Of a stretch of DNA of 64,000 nt, positions 8,398-16,365 are shown one piece after another. Under the pieces are notes generated by a model. That model ran no database searches and was not told the DNA's origin. It worked only from the letters and a program-made list of their open reading frames with translations. A program made the position numbers and the translations under genes. Source of the DNA: Haloferula sp. BvORR071 (GTDB lineage Bacteria; Verrucomicrobiota; Verrucomicrobiia; Verrucomicrobiales; Akkermansiaceae); NCBI RefSeq assembly GCF_000739615.1, contig NZ_BATP01000032.1:153394-217393 (forward strand), written 5' to 3'. Each line of letters starts with the position of its first letter. The stretch's first letter is position 1.

Positions 8398-8677
8398 CTG
8401 CATGGAACGCAGTTGCCACGACAGCGCCCCCCTTCTCGGCCGGGTGAACCGGATTGCCGGGCAGGTTCAGGGGATCGGACGGATGATCACGGAGAACCGG
8501 GATTGTCCGGAGATCCTGCACACGATCTCCGCGATTCACTCCGCGCTGCGCGGTCTGGAGGCGAAACTTCTGGAGGACCACGTGCGCCACTGCGTGACGG
8601 AGGCGGCGACCGACTCAAAGCAGCTCGACCGCCGGATGGAGGAGTTGATCGCGCTCTACAAGCGGCGCCTGGCCTGA
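8390..8677 (+). CDS. csoR: CsoR-family copper-sensing transcriptional repressor
   Basis: The product is about 91-95 residues depending on the start (ATG 8390 or 8402; the latter gives MERSCH). The helical DUF156 fold is evident: LLGRVNRIAGQVQGIGRMI with conserved Arg residues, then NRDCPEILHTISAIHSAL. Numbering from ATG 8402, the ligands are Cys35, His60 and Cys64 (EDHVRHC), the C-H-C set of Cu(I)-sensing CsoR rather than the Cys-Cys of CstR or the His-rich set of RcnR. Apo-protein represses, and Cu(I) binding releases DNA. It is 20 bp upstream of the efflux permease, and its operator overlaps its own start. Confidence 0.92.
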   Translation: MGICMERSCHDSAPLLGRVNRIAGQVQGIGRMITENRDCPEILHTISAIHSALRGLEAKLLEDHVRHCVTEAATDSKQLDRRMEELIALYKRRLA

Positions 8678-8697
8678 ACCCCAATCCTGGACCTACG

Positions 8698-9876
8698 ATG
8701 TCATCTTCTTGCCATAATCATCAGGAATCCGCGGACCTCGAAGCCCGCCCCTCATGCTGCGCTCCCGCCCCTGCGAAGGAAATCAAGCCATCGTGCTGTG
8801 GCGGTGGTGGAGAGGTGCAGATGGCCTCTTGCTGCGGCGGAGGTGCGGAGCAGGCCGCTTCGTGCTGCGGCACTTCCGCGAAGCGCAGGGTTGATTGGAT
8901 TTTGTGGGGCTCTCTCGTCTTGGTCGCCGTGGGGATCGTGGGGCACTTCATCGGCGGCGGTCCCGCGTGGTGGGGGACCTTCGCGCACGGCAGTTACGAA
9001 TTCATGTCGAAGGCTTGGTGGGGCCTGCTGGCGGGTATCGTCGCGGTCGGCGTGATCGGACGCTTGCCGGAAAATCTGGTGCCGGGCCTGTTAGGCCGGG
9101 GTGGCACTTTCGGCGGGATCCTGCGGGCGACCTTCGCCGGCGTGCTGCTGGACCTCTGCAACCACGGGATCCTGATGGTCGGCGCGCAGCTCTATCGCAA
9201 GGGCGCCTCGCTCGGCCAGACGGTGGCGTTCCTGGTGGCCAGCCCTTGGAACTCGCTTTCGTTGACCCTGATCCTGGCCGCAATGATTGGCTGGAAGTGG
9301 ATGCTGCTCTTCATCGTGGCGTCGATGGTGATCGGGATTCTCACCGGCTGGATCATCGACCTGCTGGTGAAGCGCGGCAAGCTGCCGGCGAATGCGAATG
9401 CCCGCGAGCTGCCGGATGATTTCTGCTTCGGGCCGGCCTTCCGGGAAGCCTTTGGCAGGCTGAAGCCGAATGCGGCGAACCTGCGGGAGATCGCGCGGAC
9501 CGGGATGTCCGAGTCGCGGATGATCCTACGCTGGATCTTCCTCGGTGTGGTGATCGCCGCGGCGATCCGGGCCTTCGTGCCGCCGGATAAGTTCCACGCC
9601 ATCTTCGGTCCCACGCTGCTGGGTCTGATCAGCACCTTGGTGGCGACGACGCTCATCGAAGTCTGCTCGGAAGGCTCCAGCCCGATCGCCGCGGACCTGC
9701 TGACCCGTGCCGCCGCGCCGGGCAATGCCTTCACCTTCCTGATGGCCGGTGCCGCCACCGACTACACCGAAGTGATGGTGCTGCGCGAGATCACCAAGTC
9801 CTGGAAGGCGGCGCTCGCACTGCCCCTGATCACGGTGCCGCAGGTGCTGCTGATCGGCTGGTTGCTGAATCAGTGA
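8698..9876 (+). CDS. SO_0444-type Cu/Zn efflux permease with Cys-rich N-terminus
   Basis: This 392-residue membrane protein has a cytoplasmic Cys/Gly-rich head (residues 1-65) with four CC pairs (RPSCCAP, KPSCCGG, MASCCGGG, AASCCGT), suited to capturing soft metal ions. About eight to ten hydrophobic segments follow in two permease repeats (DUF318/ArsP_1-like; e.g. GGILRATFAGVLLDLCNHG and LIEVCSEGSSPIAADLL). The SO_0444 family exports copper or zinc in proteobacteria. A conserved Cys in each half (DLCNHG, EVCSEGSSP) may form the transport site. Being the first gene after csoR, it is the likely main target of CsoR. Confidence 0.85.
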   Translation: MSSSCHNHQESADLEARPSCCAPAPAKEIKPSCCGGGGEVQMASCCGGGAEQAASCCGTSAKRRVDWILWGSLVLVAVGIVGHFIGGGPAWWGTFAHGSYEFMSKAWWGLLAGIVAVGVIGRLPENLVPGLLGRGGTFGGILRATFAGVLLDLCNHGILMVGAQLYRKGASLGQTVAFLVASPWNSLSLTLILAAMIGWKWMLLFIVASMVIGILTGWIIDLLVKRGKLPANANARELPDDFCFGPAFREAFGRLKPNAANLREIARTGMSESRMILRWIFLGVVIAAAIRAFVPPDKFHAIFGPTLLGLISTLVATTLIEVCSEGSSPIAADLLTRAAAPGNAFTFLMAGAATDYTEVMVLREITKSWKAALALPLITVPQVLLIGWLLNQ

Positions 9877-9926
9877 AGCGGGGAAAAAGTTCAAGGGTTT
9901 CCCGGAGGGTCGGTGTTTTACCCGGT

Positions 9927-9949
9927 GGAACGCAATATCGATGCGTTCC
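9927..9949. promoter_or_regulatory. 8-bp inverted repeat upstream of Cys-rich secreted peptide
   Basis: GGAACGCA (9927-9934) and TGCGTTCC (9942-9949) are perfect inverse copies separated by 7 bases, 24 bp ahead of the next start codon. It could be an operator or a hairpin. The GGAAC half also resembles an ECF sigma -35 element, and an ECF sigma factor gene lies 1.2 kb downstream, but no matching -10 is obvious. Confidence 0.35.
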
Positions 9950-9972
9950 CAATCCGAACCGAAACCAAGACG

Positions 9973-10275
9973 ATGAAAAACAAGATCCTCAATCTCTCCG
10001 CGCTGACATTTGCCGCCGCCCTGTTCGGGTCCGCTGCCTATGCCCGCCCGGACTTCCCGGTGAAGCGGCTGACCCACGGTTCTGCCGCGAAAAGCGACTG
10101 CTGTCTCGTGATGGCGGATTGCAAAGGCAAAGCCTGCTGCAGCAGCAAGATGGTCGCCAAGGACGTGCCTGGTGGCCGCGCCTCACGCAGCACCTTCAAG
10201 AAGGTCCGCACCTGTGAATCCAACTGCACGCTCGCCGCTTCCGAACAGCGCGCGACCTGTGGCAAGGGGATGTAA
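9973..10275 (+). CDS. Small secreted Cys-rich protein
   Basis: The 100-residue product starts MKNKILNLSALTFAAALFGSAAYA, a signal peptide. The mature part has eight Cys residues: SDCCLVMADCKGKACCSSK plus two in TCESNC and one in ATCGKGM. This composition suggests a periplasmic metal-binding or disulfide-linked peptide. It sits in the copper module between the permease and the sigma-factor cluster, 96 bp after the permease stop. No named family is recognised; copper binding is inference. Confidence 0.7.
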   Translation: MKNKILNLSALTFAAALFGSAAYARPDFPVKRLTHGSAAKSDCCLVMADCKGKACCSSKMVAKDVPGGRASRSTFKKVRTCESNCTLAASEQRATCGKGM

Positions 10276-10314
10276 GCTCGCCGCCGGCACGGCGGCTATC
10301 CTGTCAACTCAGCC

Positions 10315-10620
10315 ATGAACGACTCCGAATTTGATGAGCTGCTGAGGAGGGCGGCAAGGGACGAAGCGCCCTTGCCTCCGTCCTTCCGGCAAGGGGTGTG
10401 GCACCGCATCGAAATGGCGGCGCAGCATCCTCCGGAAGGGATTCCTTGGCTCGCGGCCGTGGCCGCTGTCTTCAGCCGCCCGTGGGGAGCCTTCGCGAGT
10501 GTGGCAACGACCGTGGCTTTGGGACTTTGGTTGGGAGCCGCGAGCTTGCCGGAAGCACCGGATGCCAAGGCTGCCTATGCCGAATCCATCAGTCCCTTTG
10601 CCCACACCACCGCGAAGTGA
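10315..10620 (+). CDS. Anti-sigma-factor-like single-pass membrane protein
   Basis: This 101-residue protein has a charged cytoplasmic N-terminus (MNDSEFDELLRRAARDEAPL, PPSFRQGVWHRIE), then hydrophobic segments at about residues 44-75 and a short outer tail. Short proteins with this layout located beside an ECF sigma factor are usually anti-sigma factors. It ends one base before the ATG of the CnrX-like sensor, so the two are probably translationally coupled, like CnrY-CnrX. The sigma factor follows as the third gene. The sequence itself is too short to prove sigma binding. Confidence 0.6.
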   Translation: MNDSEFDELLRRAARDEAPLPPSFRQGVWHRIEMAAQHPPEGIPWLAAVAAVFSRPWGAFASVATTVALGLWLGAASLPEAPDAKAAYAESISPFAHTTAK

Positions 10621-10621
10621 A

Positions 10622-11086
10622 ATGAAGAAAGGGCTGACGATTCTTATCCTCGCGCTGCTGGGCGGCGTCCTCGCGTTCTGCCTCATGCGTTCGCACAAGA
10701 TGGCAGAACGGCAGGAGACCTTGCTCGACTCCATGCCCGAGCTCTCTTGGCTGCGCAGCGAGCTGAAGCTCAGCGATGATCAGTTCGCGCGGGTTTCCGA
10801 GTTGCATGCAGCCTACCGGCCGAAGTGCATGGAAATGTGCCAGCGCATCGCTGCCGCTCGCTCAAAGGTCGAGACGCTCGCTCGGGCCAGCCGTGAGGTC
10901 AGTCCTGAGCTCGAGGCGGCGCTGAAGGAACATGCGGAGACCGACGCCCAGTGTCGGCGGGCGATGGTGCAACACATGTACGAAACCGCTGCGGTTCTCG
11001 ATTCCGATCAGGCGGCCCGCTATCTGGAAACGATGTTGCCCTTGGCGCTGGAGGGCAGCCATGGCGATCCGCATGGCGGTCACTAG
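10622..11086 (+). CDS. CnrX-like periplasmic heavy-metal sensor
   Basis: The 154-residue product has an N-terminal membrane anchor (KKGLTILILALLGGVLAFCL) and a long-helical periplasmic domain, with LRSELKLSDDQFARVSELH then YRPKCMEMCQRI and a His-rich tail GSHGDPHGGH. The 'L.Lt.eQ...v..lh..y...c' pattern is that of the heavy-metal resistance/CnrX/Spy superfamily. In CnrYXH systems CnrX binds metal and makes the membrane anti-sigma factor release the ECF sigma. The two Cys and two Met of KCMEMC plus the His tail suit Cu(I). It follows the anti-sigma-like gene with a 1-bp gap and precedes the sigma factor by 12 bp. Confidence 0.75.
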   Translation: MKKGLTILILALLGGVLAFCLMRSHKMAERQETLLDSMPELSWLRSELKLSDDQFARVSELHAAYRPKCMEMCQRIAAARSKVETLARASREVSPELEAALKEHAETDAQCRRAMVQHMYETAAVLDSDQAARYLETMLPLALEGSHGDPHGGH

Positions 11087-11098
11087 GACAGCACCGCT

Positions 11099-11668
11099 AT
11101 GGACCTTTCCGATGCCGAATTGATGGGTCGTCTGGCACGGGGCGAGGATCTCGCGTTGAATTCTCTGATGGACCGCTGGGGCGCACGAATCACCTCGTTC
11201 CTGCACAAGATGACGGGCAATCGCGAAACTGCCGACGATCTGGCGCAAGAGACCTTCGTGAAGCTCTACCAGTCGTGTGCGCGCTACCGTCCCAGCGGAA
11301 GTTTCAGCACCTATCTGTTCACGATTGCATCCAACCTCGCGCGCAATCACGCCCGCTGGAGAATCCGCCATCCCGCGCTGGAATTGGATGCTGCGGCTGA
11401 CGGTGCGGGTCATGCCGCGCTTGAGCCGGCCGATCCCGGGAAGACCCCGGAGGAGGCAGCCCAAGCAAGCGAACGGGCCCAGGCGATCGACGATGAGTTC
11501 TTGAAACTCCCTGACGACTTGCGGGAGGCGATGTCGCTCTTTATCTACGAGGATATGAGCTATGCGGACATTGCCGCGATCACCCGTTGCAGTCCGAAGG
11601 CAGTGGAGACCCGCATCTATCGGGCCCGCCAGATCCTCAAGGAACGACTCAAGCATTTCGGGTCCTGA
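11099..11668 (+). CDS. ECF RNA polymerase sigma factor
   Basis: This 189-residue protein has sigma region 2 (ELMGRLARGEDLALNSLMDR, then TGNRETADDLAQETFVKLY with the DLAQETF core) and region 4 (LPDDLREAMSLFIYEDMSYADIAAITRC, then VETRIYRARQILKERL). Pairing with the upstream anti-sigma-like and CnrX-like genes suggests control by periplasmic metal. The next gene (multicopper oxidase) starts 36 bp downstream, so it is a likely regulon member. The order anti-sigma, sensor, sigma resembles cnrYXH. Confidence 0.92.
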   Translation: MDLSDAELMGRLARGEDLALNSLMDRWGARITSFLHKMTGNRETADDLAQETFVKLYQSCARYRPSGSFSTYLFTIASNLARNHARWRIRHPALELDAAADGAGHAALEPADPGKTPEEAAQASERAQAIDDEFLKLPDDLREAMSLFIYEDMSYADIAAITRCSPKAVETRIYRARQILKERLKHFGS

Positions 11669-11704
11669 GAGACGCCGCCCAAGAAGCCCCTCCCCGTTGC
11701 CAAT

Positions 11705-13816
11705 ATGAAAGCACTCCTCATCTTCCTTCCTGCTCTCTTTCTAACAGCCGCGCAGGCGCGCGTGGTCGAATACAACCTGGAAGTCGCCGAACAAGCGTGG
11801 AGCCCCGAGCCGGGTATCAAGACGGTGCGGGCGCTGACCTTGAACGGCGGCGTCCCGGGGCCGACGCTGCGCTTCCACGAAGGCGACATCGCGCGGATCC
11901 ACGTGCACAACAGCCTGAAGCATGACGAAACCTCGATTCACTGGCACGGCGTGCTGGTGCCGAATGCTCAGGACGGGGTGCCCTACCTCACCACGCCGCC
12001 GATCAAGGCGGGCACCACGCACACCTTCGAGTTTCCGCTCAAGCACTCCGGCACCTATTGGTATCACAGCCACACCGGCTTGCAGGAACAGCAGGGCGTC
12101 TATGGCTCGATCGTGATCGAGCCGAAGGGCGGGGAGCCGGTGCATGCCGCGCGGGAGCAGGTGGTGGTGCTGTCCGACTGGACCACCGAGAATCCGCACG
12201 AGGTGATGCGCACGCTGATGCGGGGCAGCGATTGGTATGCCATCCGCAAGGGCAGCGCGCAGAGCCTCACCGGCGCGGCCCGGGCCGGGGCCATGAAGGA
12301 TTTCTGGGAGCGCGAGCGGATGCGCATGCCGGCGATGGATATTTCCGATGTCGCCTATGATGCCTTCCTGGCGAACGGGAAGCGCGCGATCCAGGTGCCG
12401 GGGAAGCCGGGCGAGCGGGTGCGGCTGCGCTTCATCAACTCCGCCGCCTCCACCTACTTCTATTTGGAGTCTGCGACCGGGCCGATGACGATCGTGGCGG
12501 CGGATGGTCCGGCGGTGAAACCGCTCTCGGTGAAGCGGCTGCTGGTCGGGATGGCAGAGACCTACGATGTGATTGTCCGGGTGCCGGAGTCCGGCCAATG
12601 GGAGGTGCGGGCTACCTCTCAGGATGGCTCCGGCCATGCCTCGGTTCTGCTTGGCAGTGGCGAGCTGCACGCCGCCCCGGAGATCCCGCGCCCGGACCTC
12701 TATCGCATGGACTACATGACGGCCGGCCTGAACGACATGGACGACGGCATGGACATGGAGGGGATGAATCACTCCGCCATGTCGATGCAGGGCATGGACA
12801 TGGGCGGCATGAAGGGCATGGACCACGGCAAGATGGACATGGGCGGGAACGAGAGCGAGCGGCCCCTGGCACCTTACTCGAAGCTGCATGCCACCAAGAG
12901 CACCGCTTACGATTCCTCTCATCCGCGTCGCACGATCCCGCTGCGCCTGACCGGCGACATGGAGCGCTACATCTGGTCCTTCAATGGCAAGACCATGGCG
13001 GAGGACGGCGTGATCAAGATCAAGCGCGGTGAGGTGCTGCGGCTGGAAATGGTGAACGACACCATGATGCATCACCCGATCCACCTGCACGGCCACTTCT
13101 TCCGCGTGTTGGAGGGGCAGGGCAGCGATGCCCCGCTCAAGCACACCATCGACGTGCCGCCGATGGGCAAGCGCACGATCGAATTCGAGGCGGACGAGAG
13201 CGGCGACTGGCTCTTCCACTGCCACTTGCTCTACCACATGCATGCCGGGATGGCGCGGGTCTTCTCTTACGAGGAGCAGGGACCGGAGCACATGCCGCAG
13301 ATGGGCGAGCACGCGGAGGATCCCTTTTACGCGATGATCGACGGCTCAGTTCAGAGCCACATGAGCATGGGGATGCTGACCTTCATGAACTCGCACAACG
13401 ACTTCTTCGGCACCTGGGATGTCGGCTACGGCCACCACGAAGAGGACGAGACCATGTATGAAATCGAGGCGGGCTGGAAACGCTACTTCAACCCGAACTT
13501 CTCCACGGTGCTCGGCTACCGCTTCACCAACATGGAGGACGAGGAAGACCGGGCCTTTGCCGGCTTCCAGTACCGGCTGCCCTATCTGGTGTGGAGTTCC
13601 GTCCAATTCGACACCGCGGGCGACCTGCGCCTCGGCCTGGCGAAGAGCCTCCAGATCACCGACCGCCTCGGGGTCTTCGGCGAGGCCCGCTACGATACCG
13701 GCAGCGAGTGGGAGTGGACGCTCGGCGCCGAATACACCCTGACCAAGCAATTCTCCCTGGTCACCCAATACCATTCCGATCACGGCTTCGGGGCCGGCTT
13801 CGGATTCCATTTCTAA
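11705..13816 (+). CDS. copA: Copper-resistance multicopper oxidase CopA fused to a CopB-like outer-membrane barrel
   Basis: This 703-residue secreted protein (signal peptide to about residue 18) has three cupredoxin domains. Copper ligands are HWHG (79-82), HSH (121-123), HPIHLHGH (457-464) and HCHLLYHMHAGM (505-516), which complete the T1 and trinuclear sites. A Met/His-rich insertion (about 344-380, MDMGGMKGMDHGKMDM) resembles the Cu(I)-binding stretch of CopA/PcoA. Residues 550-703 are different: SHMSMGMLTFMNSHNDFFG, then repeated alternating aromatic strands ending in a terminal Phe, matching the C-terminal barrel of CopB/PcoB. CopA and CopB are normally separate genes. Cu(I) oxidation in the periplasm is the likely role. 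Confidence 0.9.
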   Translation: MKALLIFLPALFLTAAQARVVEYNLEVAEQAWSPEPGIKTVRALTLNGGVPGPTLRFHEGDIARIHVHNSLKHDETSIHWHGVLVPNAQDGVPYLTTPPIKAGTTHTFEFPLKHSGTYWYHSHTGLQEQQGVYGSIVIEPKGGEPVHAAREQVVVLSDWTTENPHEVMRTLMRGSDWYAIRKGSAQSLTGAARAGAMKDFWERERMRMPAMDISDVAYDAFLANGKRAIQVPGKPGERVRLRFINSAASTYFYLESATGPMTIVAADGPAVKPLSVKRLLVGMAETYDVIVRVPESGQWEVRATSQDGSGHASVLLGSGELHAAPEIPRPDLYRMDYMTAGLNDMDDGMDMEGMNHSAMSMQGMDMGGMKGMDHGKMDMGGNESERPLAPYSKLHATKSTAYDSSHPRRTIPLRLTGDMERYIWSFNGKTMAEDGVIKIKRGEVLRLEMVNDTMMHHPIHLHGHFFRVLEGQGSDAPLKHTIDVPPMGKRTIEFEADESGDWLFHCHLLYHMHAGMARVFSYEEQGPEHMPQMGEHAEDPFYAMIDGSVQSHMSMGMLTFMNSHNDFFGTWDVGYGHHEEDETMYEIEAGWKRYFNPNFSTVLGYRFTNMEDEEDRAFAGFQYRLPYLVWSSVQFDTAGDLRLGLAKSLQITDRLGVFGEARYDTGSEWEWTLGAEYTLTKQFSLVTQYHSDHGFGAGFGFHF

Positions 13817-13844
13817 AATCCAAACTGCAATCCAATATATTACT

Positions 13845-14096
13845 ATGAAAACGACCCTTATGCTTATCGCCACCGCGATCCTTGCCTCCTGCGCCGCCAG
13901 CGGTGGTGGCAGTGCCAGCACGGCTGCCGTGAAACGTTACAACCGCGACACCTGCGTCGTGGGCGACAACAAGCTCGGCTCAATGGGGACTCCCGTCACC
14001 AAGGTCTATGGCGACCAAGAGGTGAAGTTCTGCTGCAAGCCCTGCGTGGCCAAGTTCGAGAAGAATCCCGGGAAGTATCTGGCCAAACTGCACTGA
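13845..14096 (+). CDS. YHS-like metal-binding lipoprotein (copy 1)
   Basis: The 83-residue product has a lipoprotein signal with a lipobox at ILASCAAS (Cys about residue 17). The rest is a short YHS/TRASH-like domain: NRDTCVVGDNKLGSMGTPV, then VKFCCKPCVAKFEKNPGKYLAKL. The C...CCxxC cysteines and the final F.KnP.kYl helix are typical of YHS metal-binding domains. It lies 29 bp after the multicopper oxidase, and the next gene encodes a paralogue. It probably binds copper at the outer-membrane periplasmic face; the metal is inferred. Confidence 0.8.
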   Translation: MKTTLMLIATAILASCAASGGGSASTAAVKRYNRDTCVVGDNKLGSMGTPVTKVYGDQEVKFCCKPCVAKFEKNPGKYLAKLH

Positions 14097-14120
14097 ACCC
14101 CTTCAATAGATCCACCCGAT

Positions 14121-14432
14121 ATGAAACCCTTCTTCCTGCTTCTGGCTGCCTGCGTCTTCGCCTCCTGCGCCACCACCAAGCCGGATCCGGCGGCGGCGAA
14201 CGCCCCGGCCGGCAAGAAAGCGCACTCCAAAAAGGTCGCCAAAAACGAGGCCAAGCCGAAGCCCTATCCGCTGAAGAAATGCCTGGTCACCGGTGACGGG
14301 CTGGACGACATGGACGAGCGGGTGACGACCGTTTACAAGGGCCAGACCTTCGAATTCTGCTGCAAGCCCTGCCTGAAGAAGTTCAACAAGAACCCGGAGA
14401 AATATCTCACGGCTCTAGAAAAGGCTAACTGA
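14121..14432 (+). CDS. YHS-like metal-binding lipoprotein (copy 2)
   Basis: This 103-residue lipoprotein (lipobox FASCATT, Cys about residue 15) carries a Lys/Ala-rich linker and a YHS-like domain KKCLVTGDGLDDMDERVTTV, then FEFCCKPCLKKFNKNPEKYL. It is plainly a tandem paralogue of the gene 24 bp upstream, with the same FCCKPC core and the same final helix. The longer positively charged linker differs, so the pair may be specialised. It closes the copper module; the next gene is unrelated. Confidence 0.8.
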   Translation: MKPFFLLLAACVFASCATTKPDPAAANAPAGKKAHSKKVAKNEAKPKPYPLKKCLVTGDGLDDMDERVTTVYKGQTFEFCCKPCLKKFNKNPEKYLTALEKAN

Positions 14433-14484
14433 TAGAGCGGCGGAACTTGTGTCGCGGCGGACCCGGTGCTATGACCGCGGCGTA

Positions 14485-16365
14485 GTGACCTTTTGTCGTC
14501 CCGCGGTCCGTCACCTCATGGCAGCGCTATTGCTGCTATCCGTCCCGGCGTGCCGCAGTCCGCAGCGGGAGGCGATCCGGACCCTGCAGAAACGCGGGGT
14601 GGACCCGACCGCCGCCTCGCTGCTGACGGCGGTGCAGGCGGGCGATGCCGATCTTGCGCGCCTGCTGCTGCAGGCGCGCGTCTATACCGGCCAGCGCGAT
14701 GCGGAGGGTAACAGCCCGCTACACATCGCGATCGACAAGGGGAACCTGGCGATTGCCTGGGGTCTGATTGAGAATGGTGCGGATCTCGGTGCAACCACGC
14801 CTGGCGGTGTCACCGCCGTTTCGCTGGCTGTTTGCCGTGGCGAGACGGCGATCACCGAGCGCCTGCTGAATGCCGGAGCACCGCCGGAGGGCAAAACGCC
14901 CGATGGCGATCAGGTGCTTCCCTGGGCGATTCGCCACGGGCGGCTTTCTTTTGTGGAGCGCCTGATGAAGGGCGGTGCCGATCCGCACCAGAAGGATGCG
15001 GCGGGCAATCCTCTGCTGCATGTGGCGATCGAGTCCGGCCGTCGCGATCTGATGGCGGAGCTCCTGAAACTTGGAGCGGATGCCGCGGCGGTGAATGGCC
15101 CGGGCGAGTCCTCGCTGGTAGCGGCCTTGCGCAAGGATTGGCGGGACCTCGCCAAGCCGTTGGTGATGGCGGGGGCGGATCCGAATCTCCGTGATCGCAA
15201 TGGCAAGGTGCCACTGCAGGCGGCGCTCGATGCGCGGGACTTGGACCTCGCGAAGCTTTTGGTGGGAGTGGGCGCGCGCCCACTCGATGGCTCGTGGGCG
15301 ACCGCCTTGTGGAAGGCGTATGGCGCGCGGGACATTGAGGTGTGCCGCTTGCTGATGGGCTTGGGGATCTCGCCGGAGACCCGCGACGCGAAGGGACGCC
15401 GGCCGGTGGAAGCCGCCTTGGTCGATGACCGTCCGGATTTCCTGCATCTCTTCCTGTGCTATGGCGCGGATGGCCGGGGGCTCTTCTACGAGGCCAGCCG
15501 CCGCGGTGCGCGGGATGAACTTGAATTGCTGCTCGGCCACTGTGGCCTGCCCGGGCCCATGCCCGCGCCCTTCATCGATACCCCCTTGGGTGTGGCGATC
15601 CGCCATGGCGACCAGCGGACGGTGGAGAAGCTCTTGGAATTCGGGGCCTCGCCGGTGGAGCCGATTGGAGAAGGCCAGGCGCCGCTGCAGTTGGCGATCG
15701 TGCTCGGCCAGTCGCGGATCGTGAAGAGCCTGCTGATGGCCGGGGCGGATGCAAATACGGCCCTGAACCTGCCGGCTTCGGAGAGCTTCATCCGCCATGT
15801 GCGGGGTGGGACGATGCGCTGGCTGCTGCGGCACGACAAGAACATCACCCCCCTGATGCTGGCGGTGGATGCCGGGAATGCCGAGAGCGCCCGCCAGTTG
15901 ATGGCGGCCGGCGCCAAGACCGAGGTCTGGACCAAGCCGAGCCGGATGTGGCCGATCAACATCGCCGCCCGCAAGAGCGACGTGAAGATGATGCGGGTGC
16001 TGCTCGGCAAGGATCCGGCAGTCGAGCAGCGCCGGATTGTAGTGGATCTCTCCGACCAGAAGGCGTGGATCTTCGATTCCTCCGGCTTGGAGCTCTACAG
16101 CACCCAGGTCTCCACCGGCCGTTCCGGCTTCGCGACGCCGACCGGGACTTACGCGATCACCAACAAGTACAAGACCTGGACCTCCACCTTGTATGCCGCG
16201 AGCATGCCCTTCTTCCAGCGCTTGAGCTGCGGGGACTTCGGCTTCCACCAGGGCGTGGTGCCGGGCTATCCGGCCTCGCACGGCTGCATCCGCGTGCCCT
16301 ATGGGAATGCGACGAAGCTATTCTCGCTGACGGAGCTGGGGGACCGGGTGGAGATCCGGCCGTGA
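14485..16365 (+). CDS. Ankyrin-repeat L,D-transpeptidase lipoprotein
   Basis: From GTG 14485 (ATG 14518 is the alternative; the N-terminal Arg/His favour the former) the product is about 626 residues with a lipobox LLLLSVPAC. Some 12-14 ankyrin repeats follow (e.g. GNSPLHIAIDKGNLAIAWGL, GNPLLHVAIESGRRDLMAEL). The C-terminal 115 residues are a YkuD L,D-transpeptidase domain: RRIVVDLSDQKAWIF, TPTGTYAIT, and the catalytic motif SHGCIRVPYG. YkuD enzymes crosslink peptidoglycan stems or attach proteins to them; the ankyrin array probably binds a partner. The ORF ends flush against the convergent protease gene. Confidence 0.85.
   Translation: MTFCRPAVRHLMAALLLLSVPACRSPQREAIRTLQKRGVDPTAASLLTAVQAGDADLARLLLQARVYTGQRDAEGNSPLHIAIDKGNLAIAWGLIENGADLGATTPGGVTAVSLAVCRGETAITERLLNAGAPPEGKTPDGDQVLPWAIRHGRLSFVERLMKGGADPHQKDAAGNPLLHVAIESGRRDLMAELLKLGADAAAVNGPGESSLVAALRKDWRDLAKPLVMAGADPNLRDRNGKVPLQAALDARDLDLAKLLVGVGARPLDGSWATALWKAYGARDIEVCRLLMGLGISPETRDAKGRRPVEAALVDDRPDFLHLFLCYGADGRGLFYEASRRGARDELELLLGHCGLPGPMPAPFIDTPLGVAIRHGDQRTVEKLLEFGASPVEPIGEGQAPLQLAIVLGQSRIVKSLLMAGADANTALNLPASESFIRHVRGGTMRWLLRHDKNITPLMLAVDAGNAESARQLMAAGAKTEVWTKPSRMWPINIAARKSDVKMMRVLLGKDPAVEQRRIVVDLSDQKAWIFDSSGLELYSTQVSTGRSGFATPTGTYAITNKYKTWTSTLYAASMPFFQRLSCGDFGFHQGVVPGYPASHGCIRVPYGNATKLFSLTELGDRVEIRP

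Noticed and set aside
11741..13312. Open antisense frame over the copper oxidase
   Set aside because: Arg/His-rich translation mirrors the Met/His and Gly content of the sense gene; no gene features.
14719..16281. Open antisense frame over the ankyrin-transpeptidase gene
   Set aside because: Compositional shadow.
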